A DNA stretch of 60,000 bases. Source: Tubulanus polymorphus. Lineage: Eukaryota; Nemertea; Palaeonemertea; Tubulaniformes; Tubulanidae. Numbering within the stretch: position 1 is the stretch's first letter; every line of letters begins with the position of its first letter. The DNA lies in the NCBI RefSeq assembly GCF_964204645.1, contig NC_134030.1, forward strand, positions 16,003,110-16,063,109, read 5' to 3'. A program made the translations under genes and the position numbers. Shown piece by piece: positions 10,972 to 21,668 of this stretch. The notes under the pieces are model-generated. The model ran no database searches and had not been told where the DNA came from. It worked only from the letters and a program-made list of their open reading frames with translations.

Positions 10972-11117
10972 CGGTGCAACCTGCCAATCATCTCCATCCA
11001 AATAATTATTGTACATTTCAGTCATCATGAATTTGCGATTCAAGAACTTGGTTTTTGGCCACAACCAATGGCGATCGGTTTCTAGGTTTGTAGCTTCGAC
11101 ATAAACCTCTGGTCGAC
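10972..11117 (-). CDS. kif28: Kinesin-3 (KIF28-like) exon: WLW..KFLNRKF block
   Basis: 146 bp; starts in phase 1 and ends in phase 0. The acceptor is tttccttacag before GTCGACC; the donor is GCACCG/gtatgt. It encodes PEVYVEATNLETDRHWLWP and TKFLNRKFMMTEMYNNYL. The E-V-x-V-x-x-x-N-L...W-L-W-x-x-x-K-F-x-N-R-K block followed by M-x-E-M-Y is diagnostic of the kinesin-3 stalk. The upstream exon is 15 kb away at 26,171, with several transposons between. Confidence 0.9.
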
Positions 11118-12393
11118 CTGTAAGGAAAGATCACAACTCATCAGGGATGCTCACTCAAAGAACTGATCTATGGTCAATGGGGTGATAATCATAAAGCAAA
11201 CTTTCCAAGCTATCAAGGTCAAACAAGCATTTGTATCCTAGAGGGCCATTCCACAATAAATTGTACGAATTCGGGATTTTCCTGTCGCATGGAGATGGTC
11301 TTCTATTGGATAAAATCATATAAATTTATACTTCCAACGTTCCCCAATATATCTTCTTAAATATGATATAGTTTATGGGGACTGAACACTCAAACAAAAG
11401 AAATATTCGGCACCAAATACCCCAAAATATGCAATTTTTGCCTGTCGCAGTGAAACCCTCTGAAGATAAAACCATCTCCGTTACTCCATGTGAGCCTAAA
11501 GCTACTCATCGGCCTTTACCTAACAAGAAATTGATATGTAGATGATAAATAAATTTTCACTTAGAGAGTTTCAAACATCATTTCCTTGTTATGCATGCCA
11601 TAGAGTAGCTGTCACGCAAATATCAACGAGATACATTACCATTAGTTTGAGGACGGCGTTTGCAAGGAAAAATATTGTATAGTATTATATCTCAGGTTTT
11701 AAATATTTTGATAGTCATGTTAATTACTTGCAATAAAAAATGTTTCTCTGGTTTGACTATGTCACAAGCAGAAGCCACGGAAACAAAGAGATTTTTGACT
11801 CGTTATGATTCTTTTTGATGCAAGATATGTTACTCTCATTCCCCACATAATTTCACAAAATAAAAACAGATCTTTTCCATATGTTTGTCAGTTGAGATGG
11901 GTGTTCAATAATCATTTTATCTGTTTAATAATTTGTCTTGTATGGACCCATCAGGTGATATCGCTTGATGAAGAAAATGGCCACAAGATACGTTACCACA
12001 AGATATGTTACCTAATTTTTTTTTTGTGCAATCAAGCTTTTTGTTTCAAGGTAGCGATGTAATTTTTATAAATAGGGCATAGGAATGAACGTTTATCCTA
12101 CACTTAAGTTGTTTCCTGTGTGGAAAACACGTATGTGCTACATTGAATAGGAAACGTATCTTGTCTTTTTAACGGTCTGGTCAATAATGCTCGTGGAATA
12201 TATATATATTGCATTAAAAAGTTCTAAATGGATGTTTTATTTTTTGCCATTGGTCTTTATTCTTATAATTCATATTTTTTGTGATGAAAGTTTCGACAAA
12301 ACATGGACATCGGTATAGATGGTCGGCTGTCCTTGGTGAAATATGGGAGTCCTACCACAACGTGATCATTGCGTGTGCTCCCCTAGAGCCGTC
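11118..12393. other. Intron sequence, no gene seen
   Basis: First part of a 15-kb kinesin intron. I see only AT-rich sequence and a few GATACGTTACC-like motifs (near 11,980, 12,000 and, inverted, 12,152) that may be repeat remnants. No coding signal. Confidence 0.4.
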
Positions 12394-12408
12394 GAAAGGT
12401 CTGAAAGG

Positions 12409-12613
12409 TCCATTGTGTTGTTGTCAACCTTGTTATTGTTGAATTTTACCGTTTCCAACAGTTTTTCAAACTCACTCATATTGATAGAAGCTCTAAGGCC
12501 GAAACGTCTATTCTTAATTTGAAATAAAGAAAATGCACCTCAGCTCAGATATTCGTAATACTAATTGTACTACTTCGAGGTGAGGGGAACACGATCCACT
12601 CGATCAACTTAAC
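12409..12613 (+). repeat. Penelope 5' pseudo-LTR
   Basis: Direct repeat of the copy at 15,356-15,555, running from GTCCATTGTGTTG to CGATCAACTTAAC. Differences (substitutions and a few indels) are scattered, indicating age. It contains a hammerhead-like core at 12,481-12,507. Confidence 0.88.
12481..12507 (+). ncRNA. Degenerate hammerhead-ribozyme-like core (5' pseudo-LTR)
   Basis: The sequence TTGATAGAAGCTCTAAGGCC then GAAACGT resembles the hammerhead core CUGAUGA - stem II - GAAAC. The GAAAC box is intact, but the CUGAUGA box is mutated and stem II is damaged. Penelope-like elements are known to carry hammerhead motifs in their pseudo-LTRs. This copy is not expected to cleave; the call rests on motif and position. 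Confidence 0.45.
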
Positions 12614-13059
12614 CAAAGATTTTCGACAAATGTTCCAAGAAATGAAGATCCTTAAGACTACACCAAAGACTGGCGATTTTTTCACAATCCTATGAACAAC
12701 ATATAAGAAGACAAGTCATTATCTATGGTAATGCCCTGTTTAGAAAAACAAGATTCAGCAGCCACGCAAATTTTCTCAGGGAATGTCTCCATCGTAGACT
12801 CATCTCTTAAGGATTCTCCATCAACCGGAAAGGTACATTCCCAACGAAAATTAATCAGATAACTGCCAGATACTCATGTGATCTTATGTGTGCAGCTATT
12901 CACAAATTTGAGAGACAAATCTGGTCGACCGATACTACAATTCTGTCATCCCGTCAAATATTGTCCGGAACCCTTCAAAATTTTATATCATCAAACAATT
13001 TATTTGTGACTTGAACCAGACTATACGAAGATCTTCACCGTACCAAACAATCTAAGCTT

Positions 13060-13917
13060 ATGGCTCTACAACCTCAAAAAACCAAGGCTAGTCATCAACA
13101 CAAGCTTGTCGTCACCATACCAGAAGATCTGAAATTATCCACCGAGGAAAAATCTGTACTCTCCAAAGGTTTGAAATTTATTCCTTCTCCCAAACCCAAT
13201 GCTAATCTAACCTCTGTCGAAGTGAACGAATTCTTCAGAAGACTCAAGTTACAAGCTCATTTCAATGACCCGAACAAAATGATCAGCCAAGTGATTTTGG
13301 ATGACAACGAAGATGACGATGCATTAATGTTCAACAAATTTCAACCAAAAAAGAAGAGTTATTGGACTCCCATAGAAAATCCCGTAGCTATCACCAAATT
13401 TATCAACACTTGCAATAACTCAATTCGTCAGATCCAACCGAGACAATCCAAGAAGACCAATTTATCCCATAATGAACTGCTGGCTTTGAGAAGTCTGCGA
13501 ATGAGAAAGGATATCGTGATAAAAAATGCTGATAAAGGGGGAGCAGTCGTTGTTTGGAAAAAAGACTTATACATCGCTGAAGCTGAACGCCAACTCAGTG
13601 ACACCTACTTCTATAATGAACTGAACTCCGATGAAACTGCGATTTGCAATGACATTATAAGTAATATTATCAACGAGGAAATTAACTTAGGAAATTTACC
13701 GAAATCAGCGATTTTGCTGATCGATGATAAACCCAGGTGTAATATTTTCTATTTACTCCCCAAAATACACAAACCCAACAATCCCGGTCGTCCTATTGTA
13801 TCAGCATGCTTGTGTCCAACTGAGACAATATCCCATTTTCTCAGTGATCACTTACAGCATATTGTCACCTCCCTTCCATCGTATATTCATGATACCACCC
13901 ATTTTCTTAACATTTAG
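13060..13917 (+). pseudogene. Penelope-like reverse transcriptase, N-terminal and finger part
   Basis: An open stretch of 285 codons from the Penelope RT. It contains LSKGLKFIPSPKPN, EFFRRLKL, RKDIVIKNADKGGAVVVW, YIAEAERQLSDTYFYNEL and FYLLPKIHKPNNPGRPIVSA. These are the conserved Penelope N-terminal and RT blocks; the D-I-V-I-x-x-A-D-K-G-G-A-V-V-V block and L-P-K-I-H-K-P are hallmark stretches. It ends with a stop just after THFLNI. The remaining RT blocks continue out of frame (see the following entry), so the gene is not functional. The first ATG is used for the coordinate; the true start may be upstream in decayed sequence. Confidence 0.88.
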
Positions 13918-15115
13918 AACATGTTTATCGAGCATACCTAATTATTCACAATGGATGTCAAGTCACTATATACTAACATCCCCCATGCTGATGGTCTTTG
14001 TTGCCTTAAGTACTAACTAGATCTCGACCCCAATCCCGCCATTCCCACTAATACCATATTGCGTCTTGCTGAACTAGTACTCACTAAAAATTGTTTCGAA
14101 TTCAATGGTCATTATTATGATCAAACTCCTGGAGTTAGTATGGGCACTCGATTTGGCCCTATATATGCTAACATTTTCATGGGCCACCTTGAAAAACTTT
14201 TTTTCGATAGTTATTAAGGTCCCATTCCCGACCTCTATATTCGTTTAATAGACGATATTGCCGGCAAACGGATATGTTGCGCGCAGATCTTAATCATTTC
14301 ATTGCAAGGTTTAATGACTTCCACAGGACCATTGAACTCACTCAATATCGGGGACTTCAGAAGTTTTCCTAGATACTATTTTCAGTGTTGGACCTCGCAA
14401 AATCGAAACCATGATCCACGATAAAGACACTGACATATAATTCCAATAACCCATCCAAATGCATCAATAGCATACCATTCAGTCAATTCCGTCGGATTTG
14501 TTCAGATAACCGGGATTTCGAACAAAAATCTTGGATATGAAACAATTTTTCGCGGAACGTGGATATCCTGACAATGTATTAACTAAAGCGCTTCACATGT
14601 CATTAGATTGACAAATCTACTGCTCTCATTGCTCCGAAAAAAGATTCTGATCACAATATTCCTCTAGTGCTCACTTAACAACTATAGTTGTAAAGTCGCC
14701 AAGACCATTCGTAAAAATTTCCACATTCTATTGGATGATGCCAATGCGGGACATCTTTACGATGGTTATCTCCTCACTTGTTTTAGAAACGATAAATCTA
14801 TTGGAAATAAACTCGTTCGTACCAAATCAAATTTAAACACTGAGATTTTAGGAACCTTCACTTGCAATCAAATGCGGTATAAAATGCATCGGAGAAACCA
14901 AACGCAGATTAGCCGACCGATTTAGAGAACATCTTGGTTATACATTCAAAACAACTCAGATAATCTAGTTGGTCAACATTTTAACTCCCACGACCATAGC
15001 ATATCTGATATCTACACCGAACGTTGCCTTAACGAAATGTCCTACATACACAAACTGAATACCCTATACCCGTTTGGCCTTAATCGGGAGGATGATACCT
15101 TTCGCAGATAACCTC
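13918..15115 (+). pseudogene. Penelope-like RT catalytic part and GIY-YIG endonuclease, decayed
   Basis: Continuation of the Penelope ORF with several stops and frameshifts. About 13,948-13,985 encodes MDVKSLYTNIPHADG; about 14,130-14,190 encodes TPGVSMGT then GPIYANIFMGHLEKLFF; about 14,236-14,262 encodes LYIRLIDDI, the RT active-site region with the DD pair. The C-terminal endonuclease lies at about 14,860-15,110: C-I-K-C-G-x-K-C-I-G-E-T-K-R-R-L-A-D-R-F-R-E-H, then GQHFNSHDHSISDI and TLYPFGLNRED. This is the Penelope GIY-YIG module. Frame changes occur near 14,010, 14,300 and 14,880. Confidence 0.85.
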
Positions 15116-15159
15116 CCTTAATATCGTTTGCATCTACATCTAGTAGTACCATTTGGCTA

Positions 15160-15238
15160 TTATTACATTATTATTATTATAACTATTATATCATTATTCC
15201 TATTATCTTTATATTTATCAAATCATATTAATATTACA

Positions 15239-15270
<32 letters not shown>

Positions 15271-15275
15271 ACCTT
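15160..15275. repeat. ATT/TTA microsatellite-like tract
   Basis: Imperfect run of ATT, TTAT and ATC units just upstream of the Penelope 3' pseudo-LTR. Confidence 0.7.
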
Positions 15276-15355
15276 TTATCGTTTCTTCTAGTTATTATAT
15301 TATCAATATCTATTGTCTTTATATTGATTCTCAGGTTCTACTTATTGCTCAGTCG

Positions 15356-15555
15356 TCCATTGTGTTGTGGTCAACCTTGTTATAGTTACCGTTTCCAAAG
15401 GTTTTTCAAACTCACGCATATCGATAAAGGCTCTAAGGCCAAAACGTCTATACCTAATTTGAAATAAAGAAAATGCACCTCAGCTCTCAGATATACATCA
15501 TACTTATTGTACTACTTCGAGGTGAGGGGAACACGATCCACTCGATCAACTTAAC
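15356..15555 (+). repeat. Penelope 3' pseudo-LTR with hammerhead-like core
   Basis: Direct repeat of 12,409-12,613. Its hammerhead-like core at 15,421-15,447 reads TCGATAAAGGCTCTAAGGCC then AAAACGT. Here stem II (GGC-TCTAAG-GCC) is intact but the GAAAC box has become AAAAC. The two pseudo-LTR copies therefore carry different damage, and together they imply an ancestral core near the hammerhead consensus. Confidence 0.85.
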
Positions 15556-15647
15556 GAGAGGTCTGAAAAATTTTTCAGTTGAACCCGTCAAGAAGGAGAG
15601 ATTCACCGACCTCTTCAATTTGATGAATTAACTGAATTGTGGCGGTC

Positions 15648-16636
15648 TTAACCCTTACAATACCACTACTGTATGGCATACGGTACAAATTGGCAAGCTA
15701 GCATACCCGTACCGTATGTGATACGGTATCACTTAACCCTTCTTCTAGAAGGGCAGATCTATCAGTATCAGCCGGTGCTGCCATCTGCATAAAATCCAAG
15801 ATGGCAACAGCCAGGAAAAAACAATTTGGCTGGACGAAACTGTTCAGCAGCTCATATATGATGCTGACAGTGATGCTGGTGACTTGGAATTTGGAACAAA
15901 TTGAGAGTGACAACGAATATGACAGCAGCAGTTCAGATGTTGAGACTTAGTCAGAAAATAGGTTTATAGTGTCGGCAATGATTTTGATGATGAAAATGAA
16001 ATCAGTGACAATTTTTTTGTCATGGCAACGGACACAAATAACAATGATGAAGAACCAGAAACTGTCCATCCTCAAGGTCACGTATATCCAAATAATTTGT
16101 CTTATTTGTAAGCCCAATGGTTATCAACACCATGGTATACAATGTATCAGTGTAAAATACATAGGTAACAATTTTCTGAGGCCTGAAATTATACCCCAAT
16201 GAAACCCCTTACATCCGGCCTTCCGACATCGGTGGAGAAGTTGGTAAATGAGTGGAAAAATAAATGTTTTAGTTGTTCTATTGCTTTGAAATTTTTACTA
16301 CATAAAGTAAGGATATATGGCATGGCATACAATTTCAGTTGGAATTGAAGAGATCAGTGCATTTTGCTGGGAGACAGAGCAGTTAATCTGAAACTTTTTC
16401 GTGAATTTTTTTCATGGCGGCCATCTTGGAGTATGTGACCTTGACCTCAGGTTCACTTATATCCAAATTATTTATGTCTACATTGTTGGCCCAAAAGTTA
16501 TCAACAACATGCTATATAAATTTTCTGTGTCAGATACCTTGGTAACTATTCTATGAAGTTTCAAATATACCCCTATAAACCCCTAAATTCCTTCCGGTAT
16601 GGCAGTGGAGACACTATGTGGTATTGAAAGGGTTAA
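15648..16636 (+). mobile_element. Deleted piggyBac element PB-a
   Basis: Flanked by TTAA on both sides (15,648-15,651 and 16,633-16,636). Its terminal inverted repeat is CCCTTACAATACCAC at the left and, read inward from the right, CCCTTTCAATACCAC: 14 of 15 match. TTAA duplication with a short CCCTTT-type terminus is the piggyBac signature. Inside, from about 15,801, a short remnant of an acidic transposase N-terminus remains (K-K-Q-F-G-W-T then runs of D, E and S). The catalytic domain is gone. Confidence 0.88.
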
Positions 16637-17008
16637 TAAACGTATGTACCTTTTAGATATAGAGCATACGTTACCGTCTTTTAGATAGCCCTAAAACTTG
16701 AAAGCTAAATTGTTGTTCGTCAATTGTATGCATTTTTTGTTTGTTTGTTTGAAGTTTATCCGAGGAATGAAGATCTTGATAGGTTCAGGTGGTTCATCCT
16801 GCTACATAATATCAACATCGTATTTTTGATGATGTTTATAACCATCTTATATTCTTGAATGTGATACGTTATCTTCCAAAATTCAAGTGCTATCTATTTC
16901 TATCAGCTAAGGCTACAATATGTTACTAAATTAAAAAGTTCATAAGTGAAAAAATTAGAAATTTAAATTTCAACTATCTTCTACTATGGCAATTAAATGT
17001 CAGAAGTA
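16637..17008. other. Intron sequence, no gene seen
   Basis: Short AT-rich spacer between the piggyBac remnant and the hAT element. Confidence 0.5.
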
Positions 17009-17150
17009 CAGGGATGAAAACAGGAGGTATTGAAATCCGCTGAAATTTTGAAACATGAGGAATTTACCTTTACACTATATAACCTAATGGAAAACATTTA
17101 ATAATTCACTGACGATATATTATTCCTAATTGAAAAGCGATCGCCGTACG

Positions 17151-17287
17151 GAACGCAGTGGCGCTAGCAGTCGGTACTGAGGCATCATTATAAGGCATGT
17201 GAACACAGTGGCGCTAGCAGTCGGTACTGAGGCATGATATGTTAAGGCAAGCGAACACAGTGGCGCGAGCAATCGGTACTCGGGAAT
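17151..17287. repeat. Subterminal tandem repeat of hAT H1, three units
   Basis: Units of 50-52 bp starting GAACRCAGTGGCGCTAGCAG with TCGGTACTGAGGCAT recur at 17,151, 17,201 and 17,253. They lie between the end of the transposase gene and the left terminus, as expected for transposase-binding subterminal repeats, but binding is an inference. Confidence 0.85.
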
Positions 17288-17725
17288 TCTTATTCCAACG
17301 CCGGCGCGGTCCATTGCTAATAGGATAACGATTCTCATTTCCTCGGCTAAGAAAAGGGGGCCTTTGAATTATTAAGTAACGGATTCTGAAATTCACTCCT
17401 GGACACAAACCAATAACACAATGATAATCCGATAAGGGTATCTTTTTGAGTTTTATTATTTCAACACACAAGAAGAGATATTGAACTATTAAATTTGCCA
17501 TATTATGCAGTATTACATTCACACAGGATCCAGATTACGCAGGAATCAGTTTCACCGTAAACTTTCAAACAATTTAGATTAAACTCGTTTAAGAGTCCAG
17601 TTTAACCATCTCTTGTTCTGAAACTATTTTCACTTACAACGGAAAATGATGGTTCTAACAAAACAAACACGAATTATAGCCATGAATTACAGGTTAAGGA
17701 CAAAGAATATAAGCCGAGCAAAAAT

Positions 17726-19916
17726 TCAATTTCTACTGTACCGCCGACGCTTCTCTGCTAATTTCTGAAGAATCTCATTTTGATCGGCCCTTTTGGCTTT
17801 GGCCTGCGCGGCTGCTGCATGAACGATCCTAGCTTTTTTCGCCGTCTCGATATTCGTTTCTCTTGCTTTTCGTTTTGAGATTGTTTCAGTTTTCCGTGCT
17901 TGGATCGCTTTTAAATGAGATTCCCGCTTTTCTTTTGTTTCTTCGAGTTCTTGCTTATGAACTTGTGCAGCTGAAGCCATGTTTACGTTCAAACCCGTGG
18001 GACAGATGGGATCGCGGCGAATGTCATTTCTATTGAAAAAATCCACAGCCGACTTTCCAGCCAACGAATACTTCACTGTCTGTAAGGCACTGTACGTTGA
18101 TATATTCAACCGGTTGGATGTAGTATCCACAATATTCGACATTTCGCTGAATGAACTTTCAACTAGTGGGCATATGAAGCAACTTAGGAGCGCAAATACC
18201 ATTTTTGAAAGATTAGGATATGCTTTAGCCACGTGCGACCACCATTCGTCTATAGGCACCGGTATTGACTCGTCAGAAATAGCTTCTGGGAGCGTCTTGT
18301 CAGCCGTGTAACGGTGTACCTCAAGTTGGTAGCTATCAACCTCATCTGAATTCAGAACATGTGTTGCTATATTTGGCAAATCCTTTAGATATTTCAAGGT
18401 CAAGGTATGACCGCGACATGCTGGATCAATTGCAGCTATACGTAACAGTGTCTTACTGTTAAGCGGTAGTCTCTTTGCCAAATATTTAGCACAAGAGAGG
18501 CCTTTCTGACTTTGTCGTAAAATTCATTGACAAGTGGATCTTTTAGATTCTCACTGATAAGTTTTGAGGCTTTGTCTCCAACAAACATTTCACTCGGTTT
18601 CATCGTACAAAGATCAATATCGACACTAACTAATTTTCGATCATCGGCAGGGATCTTGTCAGGCTGAATAAAGCAACAGAGAAATTCCCGGAATACACTG
18701 ACTTGTTCATCAATAAGCTTATGTATCAACGGCTCTCGCTTTTGAACTTTCAGAACATATTTTTTCAGAACAGGAAAAACTGAAATCAGGAAATTCAGGT
18801 ACATAACTGTCCGTTTTCGGTCGACAAACAATCGATCGGTAATTTGATTTTTTCTTGCTTTTCCGTCCTCAGTAAGTTTCTTGTTTTTTACAGTTGACTG
18901 TATCTCTTTAATGCGATCTCGTGCAGGTTCTGAAATACCCAAGCGCCGAAAAATTTCTACGCAACGGGCTAGATATATAATGCGATCACCTGGATTAAAA
19001 AAACCGAAGTAGAACACTGTGTAGGCTTCTAACTTACGTTCTAAATCAACAGCGGCATCGTGCAAAGACAGCCACCTGGTAACAACATATCTTTCTGGCA
19101 TCGTGAAGTTAAATCCTAACAAAGAACATATTTCACGAAGGTAATCATCGCGCAAGTCAGGTGACCATTTCAAATCATTGTACAGATCTGTAATTAGCTT
19201 TTCGATCACTTTATCAAAACAATTGGTAAACTGTTTTGACGAATTGTGTACGTGGTGCGTCGAGTTGCCGTCGATGTTTAGAATGTGAGGGACCTTATCA
19301 CGCAACCTGGTCTCGAACCCGGATCTGCAGCCACGCATGACATTACATGAATATACAAGAACGGACATTAAATGATCATAAGATATCTGCCGATGGTCCA
19401 ACTCGCCAATGACCTCGTTAAAAATACTTTCACTTTTAGCCGAGATGACCTCAAGTGAAAAGAGACATGACGAAACACAATTTTTTTCTCGATGGGTGAA
19501 TAAAAACTGGCGAGAATAGAAAGAACTTTTTTCAGACTTAAACTTGTTGCTTCATCGATGTTGAGAGAGAAGAAGTTCTCATTTAGTTCTTCATTTAACT
19601 GATCTGAAAATGTCTTGGCCAAGCCATGTTTCATTTTGTACGATGCTGTAACTCTGGACATTTGTAAGTGCGACAGGGCATTTCTGTCTTTACATAAATA
19701 AGGCTTTAATCAGATCTATCACATCCGGAACAATGCTAAATGACATGTTTTTGTCGGCAATGAATGCAAGCAGCATAGCCTCAGAATGAAGAACCCGGTC
19801 CTGCACTGGAATGAAAGGTTCAACTTTCGGACGACTGCTCTCATTTACAGTGGATGGTGAATCTTTAAATGCTTGCCAAAGACCATACGGTTTCTCCTGT
19901 TGTGATGTTGAAGATC
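17726..19916 (-). pseudogene. hAT transposase exon 2 (catalytic and dimerisation part), frameshifted
   Basis: The second coding exon begins at 19,916 (acceptor ttaccttgcag before GATCTTC) and runs to the stop at 17,726. Recognisable parts in order: a conserved linker (PFIPVQDRVLHSEAMLLAFI), the first catalytic block SLNIDEATSLSL, the second block CNVMRGCRSGFETRLRDKVPH with HHVHNSSKQ, and the C-terminal hAT dimerisation block (WWSHVAKAYPNL, PLVESSFSEMSNI). A basic, alanine-rich tail follows. Damage: in-frame stops and a frameshift at about 19,500-19,670, a frameshift at about 19,370-19,400 and another near 18,440-18,480. In the second block the residues before CNVMRG read Y-S where hAT enzymes usually have the catalytic D-N. 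The element could not move itself. Confidence 0.88.
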
Positions 19917-20126
19917 CTGCAAGGTAAACATTGAAGACTCAATCGATTGTCTGTTTTTATTTATTCTTAGACCGAATGTCTAGGCCTCAAATTATTTGAT
20001 CTAATTTCATATCTAAAAGCTGCAAATGAAATTCTGCAGCCGGGATTCCTGCAGAAATTTTTTCCACAGAACAAACTAAGGTACCGACTGGGTAAAATTT
20101 TTGGTTCAAAAACAAAGGAGGCATAC

Positions 20127-20421
20127 CTGGTAGTTTGTAATTACTTCTTCTGTCTTTATCTATATCTTTGTGTTTTTTTGCATTTACGTGATCAGTAATA
20201 GCAACCTTTCTCCGTGCACCATAGTTTATTTCGCTGTCGCACCAGATGCATAATGCTTTTCCAGCAACGCTGATTTTTCTTATACATTCAGCGAGGGGAA
20301 CATCGTCGAAAACGGTCTCTAACCAATTCCATTTCCACGGATTTTTTAATCCTTTATCAACCACCCCTGATGGGTCTACAGAAGAGCACCTGTCTATGTT
20401 CTTACGATCCATGACGAACAA
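20127..20421 (-). CDS. hAT transposase exon 1 (zinc-finger N-terminus)
   Basis: The ATG at 20,421 opens an exon ending at 20,127 with donor CTACCAG/gtatgc. It encodes a BED/C2H2-like finger: C-I-W-C, then a basic spacer, then H-V-N-A-K-K-H. This is the usual DNA-binding module at the N-terminus of hAT transposases. It joins in phase across a 210-bp intron (19,917-20,126) to exon 2, where a G plus GA completes a glycine codon. Reading straight through the donor gives an alternative short frame ending at 19,987, which looks like intron read-through. Confidence 0.75.
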
Positions 20422-20772
20422 ACTGCTAATAGCACCCCAGCATTCAAAACAAAACTACGGCGCGGGAAGCTTAATACGATAGACAGACAGGTAGACGCGA
20501 TGATACGCGCACGCTAATAGTTTTCACGTTAGATTATTGATTTTTTTTACACACACAATCTGATTGTACATCGTAGCGATATAAAAATAGAACGCTTTTA
20601 CGGTTCGGTTCGGTAGGCCTATGTTATCGCTAACGATGTCTGATTCAGAGAGAATGTCACAGAGTCCACCACCCCCCCCATTTCTCAACGGATTTGCACT
20701 GATCTCAAGAATGAGAAAAATGGGCCCTTTGTCCGCGGAAATCTGCGGATCCGCGGAAGATTTTCATCCCTG

Positions 20773-21239
20773 GAAATAATATGTCCATGAAACATTCATC
20801 TGCTGTGTGAGAGGGAACTCTATTTCCATTTTAAGTAAAATCAGCCACGTAGGGTCTTGCGTATGGTTGTGATAAAAAACGTTTATAAGATACTTTCGCT
20901 ATTTACTCATGAATCATTTATGTTTTGAAAGTCATGGAATCTTTCAATGCTTATTTCTAATGTGCAATGAGAGTTCACTTTAGTTTTTGGTTTTCTTCTG
21001 AAAGAATAAATCTTCATTCCATTAAAATAAGAGATAAATGATATTATTGATGATCCAGACAAATAAGAGGCATAGTTTATAGTCATATACGGAAGTAACG
21101 TATCATGTAACAGAGAAACAGGCAGCCTGTAGGCTGATACAGCTCTGCTGTTTTATGATAAGATTTTACAAGGACCAGCTTCACAGCACGCTCAAGTGTT
21201 CAAATCCAGAAAACAGCTCTATAATTAGAGAATATATTT
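20773..21239. other. Intron sequence, no gene seen
   Basis: Spacer between the hAT element and a tandem repeat block; no coding signal. Confidence 0.45.
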
Positions 21240-21640
21240 GGAAAACCGCTTTATAACTCTTTTGTCCTTGGCCCATAGTATCTACATACATGTACTTACT
21301 TTCATCGACATGGGACAAAAATTGTAGGACAAGTGGCAATTTAAAGATTTTACGAGTGTGACCTTTACAGCGCCCCTGAAGGTCAAATTGGAAAAACGGC
21401 TTTATAAAATTTTGTCCTTTGGCCTGTAGTACCTATAAACCAAGTTTCTTCATCAGATTATACTTATAGGATGAGTAGCAATTTAAAGATTTTACAAGCG
21501 CCACCCTTACAGCGCCCCCTAGAGATCAAATTTGGGAAACGGCTCTATCACTTTTTAGCCCTAGGCCCGCATTAGCTTCATACCAAGTTTGGTCTAGATT
21601 AGAAAAGAACAGTTGGCAGATTTCATGAAGTATGGTACCT
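21240..21640. repeat. Tandem repeat of about 150-bp units, three copies
   Basis: Three diverged units start with AAACCGCTTTATAACTC (about 21,242), AAACGGCTTTATAAAAT (about 21,393) and AAACGGCTCTATCAC (about 21,536). The first two end with TTACAGCGCCCC(C)T followed by RTCAAATT. The second unit carries a CTCF-like site at 21,511-21,528 (minus strand). Confidence 0.75.
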
Positions 21641-21668
21641 TTCTGGTCAAATATTGAAAATATTATTA

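Larger units (their letters stand above)
12407..15555 (+). mobile_element. Penelope-like retroelement with pseudo-LTRs
   Basis: About 3.15 kb, bounded by two direct repeats of about 200 bp (12,409-12,613 and 15,356-15,555). It encodes a Penelope-type reverse transcriptase and a C-terminal GIY-YIG endonuclease, both now broken. Flanking GAAAGGTCTGAAA (12,394-12,406) and GAGAGGTCTGAAA (15,556-15,568) form a 13-bp target duplication with one mismatch. Direct pseudo-LTRs, the RT/GIY-YIG order and a longer target duplication are established features of Penelope-like elements. It is inserted opposite to the host kinesin strand. Confidence 0.9.
17009..20772 (-). mobile_element. hAT DNA transposon with coding capacity, family H1
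   Basis: Termini are CAGGGATGAAAACAGG at the left and GATTTTCATCCCTG at the right, an inverted CAGGGATGAAAA. Flanks are GAAGTA (17,003-17,008) and GAAATA (20,773-20,778), a 6-bp duplication with one mismatch. A two-exon transposase lies on the minus strand and subterminal tandem repeats lie at 17,151-17,287. Shorter relatives with the same ends are at 10,495-10,742 and 31,518-32,226. CAG...CTG ends and the transposase fold identify hAT; a 6-bp rather than 8-bp duplication is less usual. Confidence 0.88.

Noticed and set aside
17979-18311. 110-codon plus-strand ORF
   Set aside because: Antisense of the hAT dimerisation domain; no independent signal.
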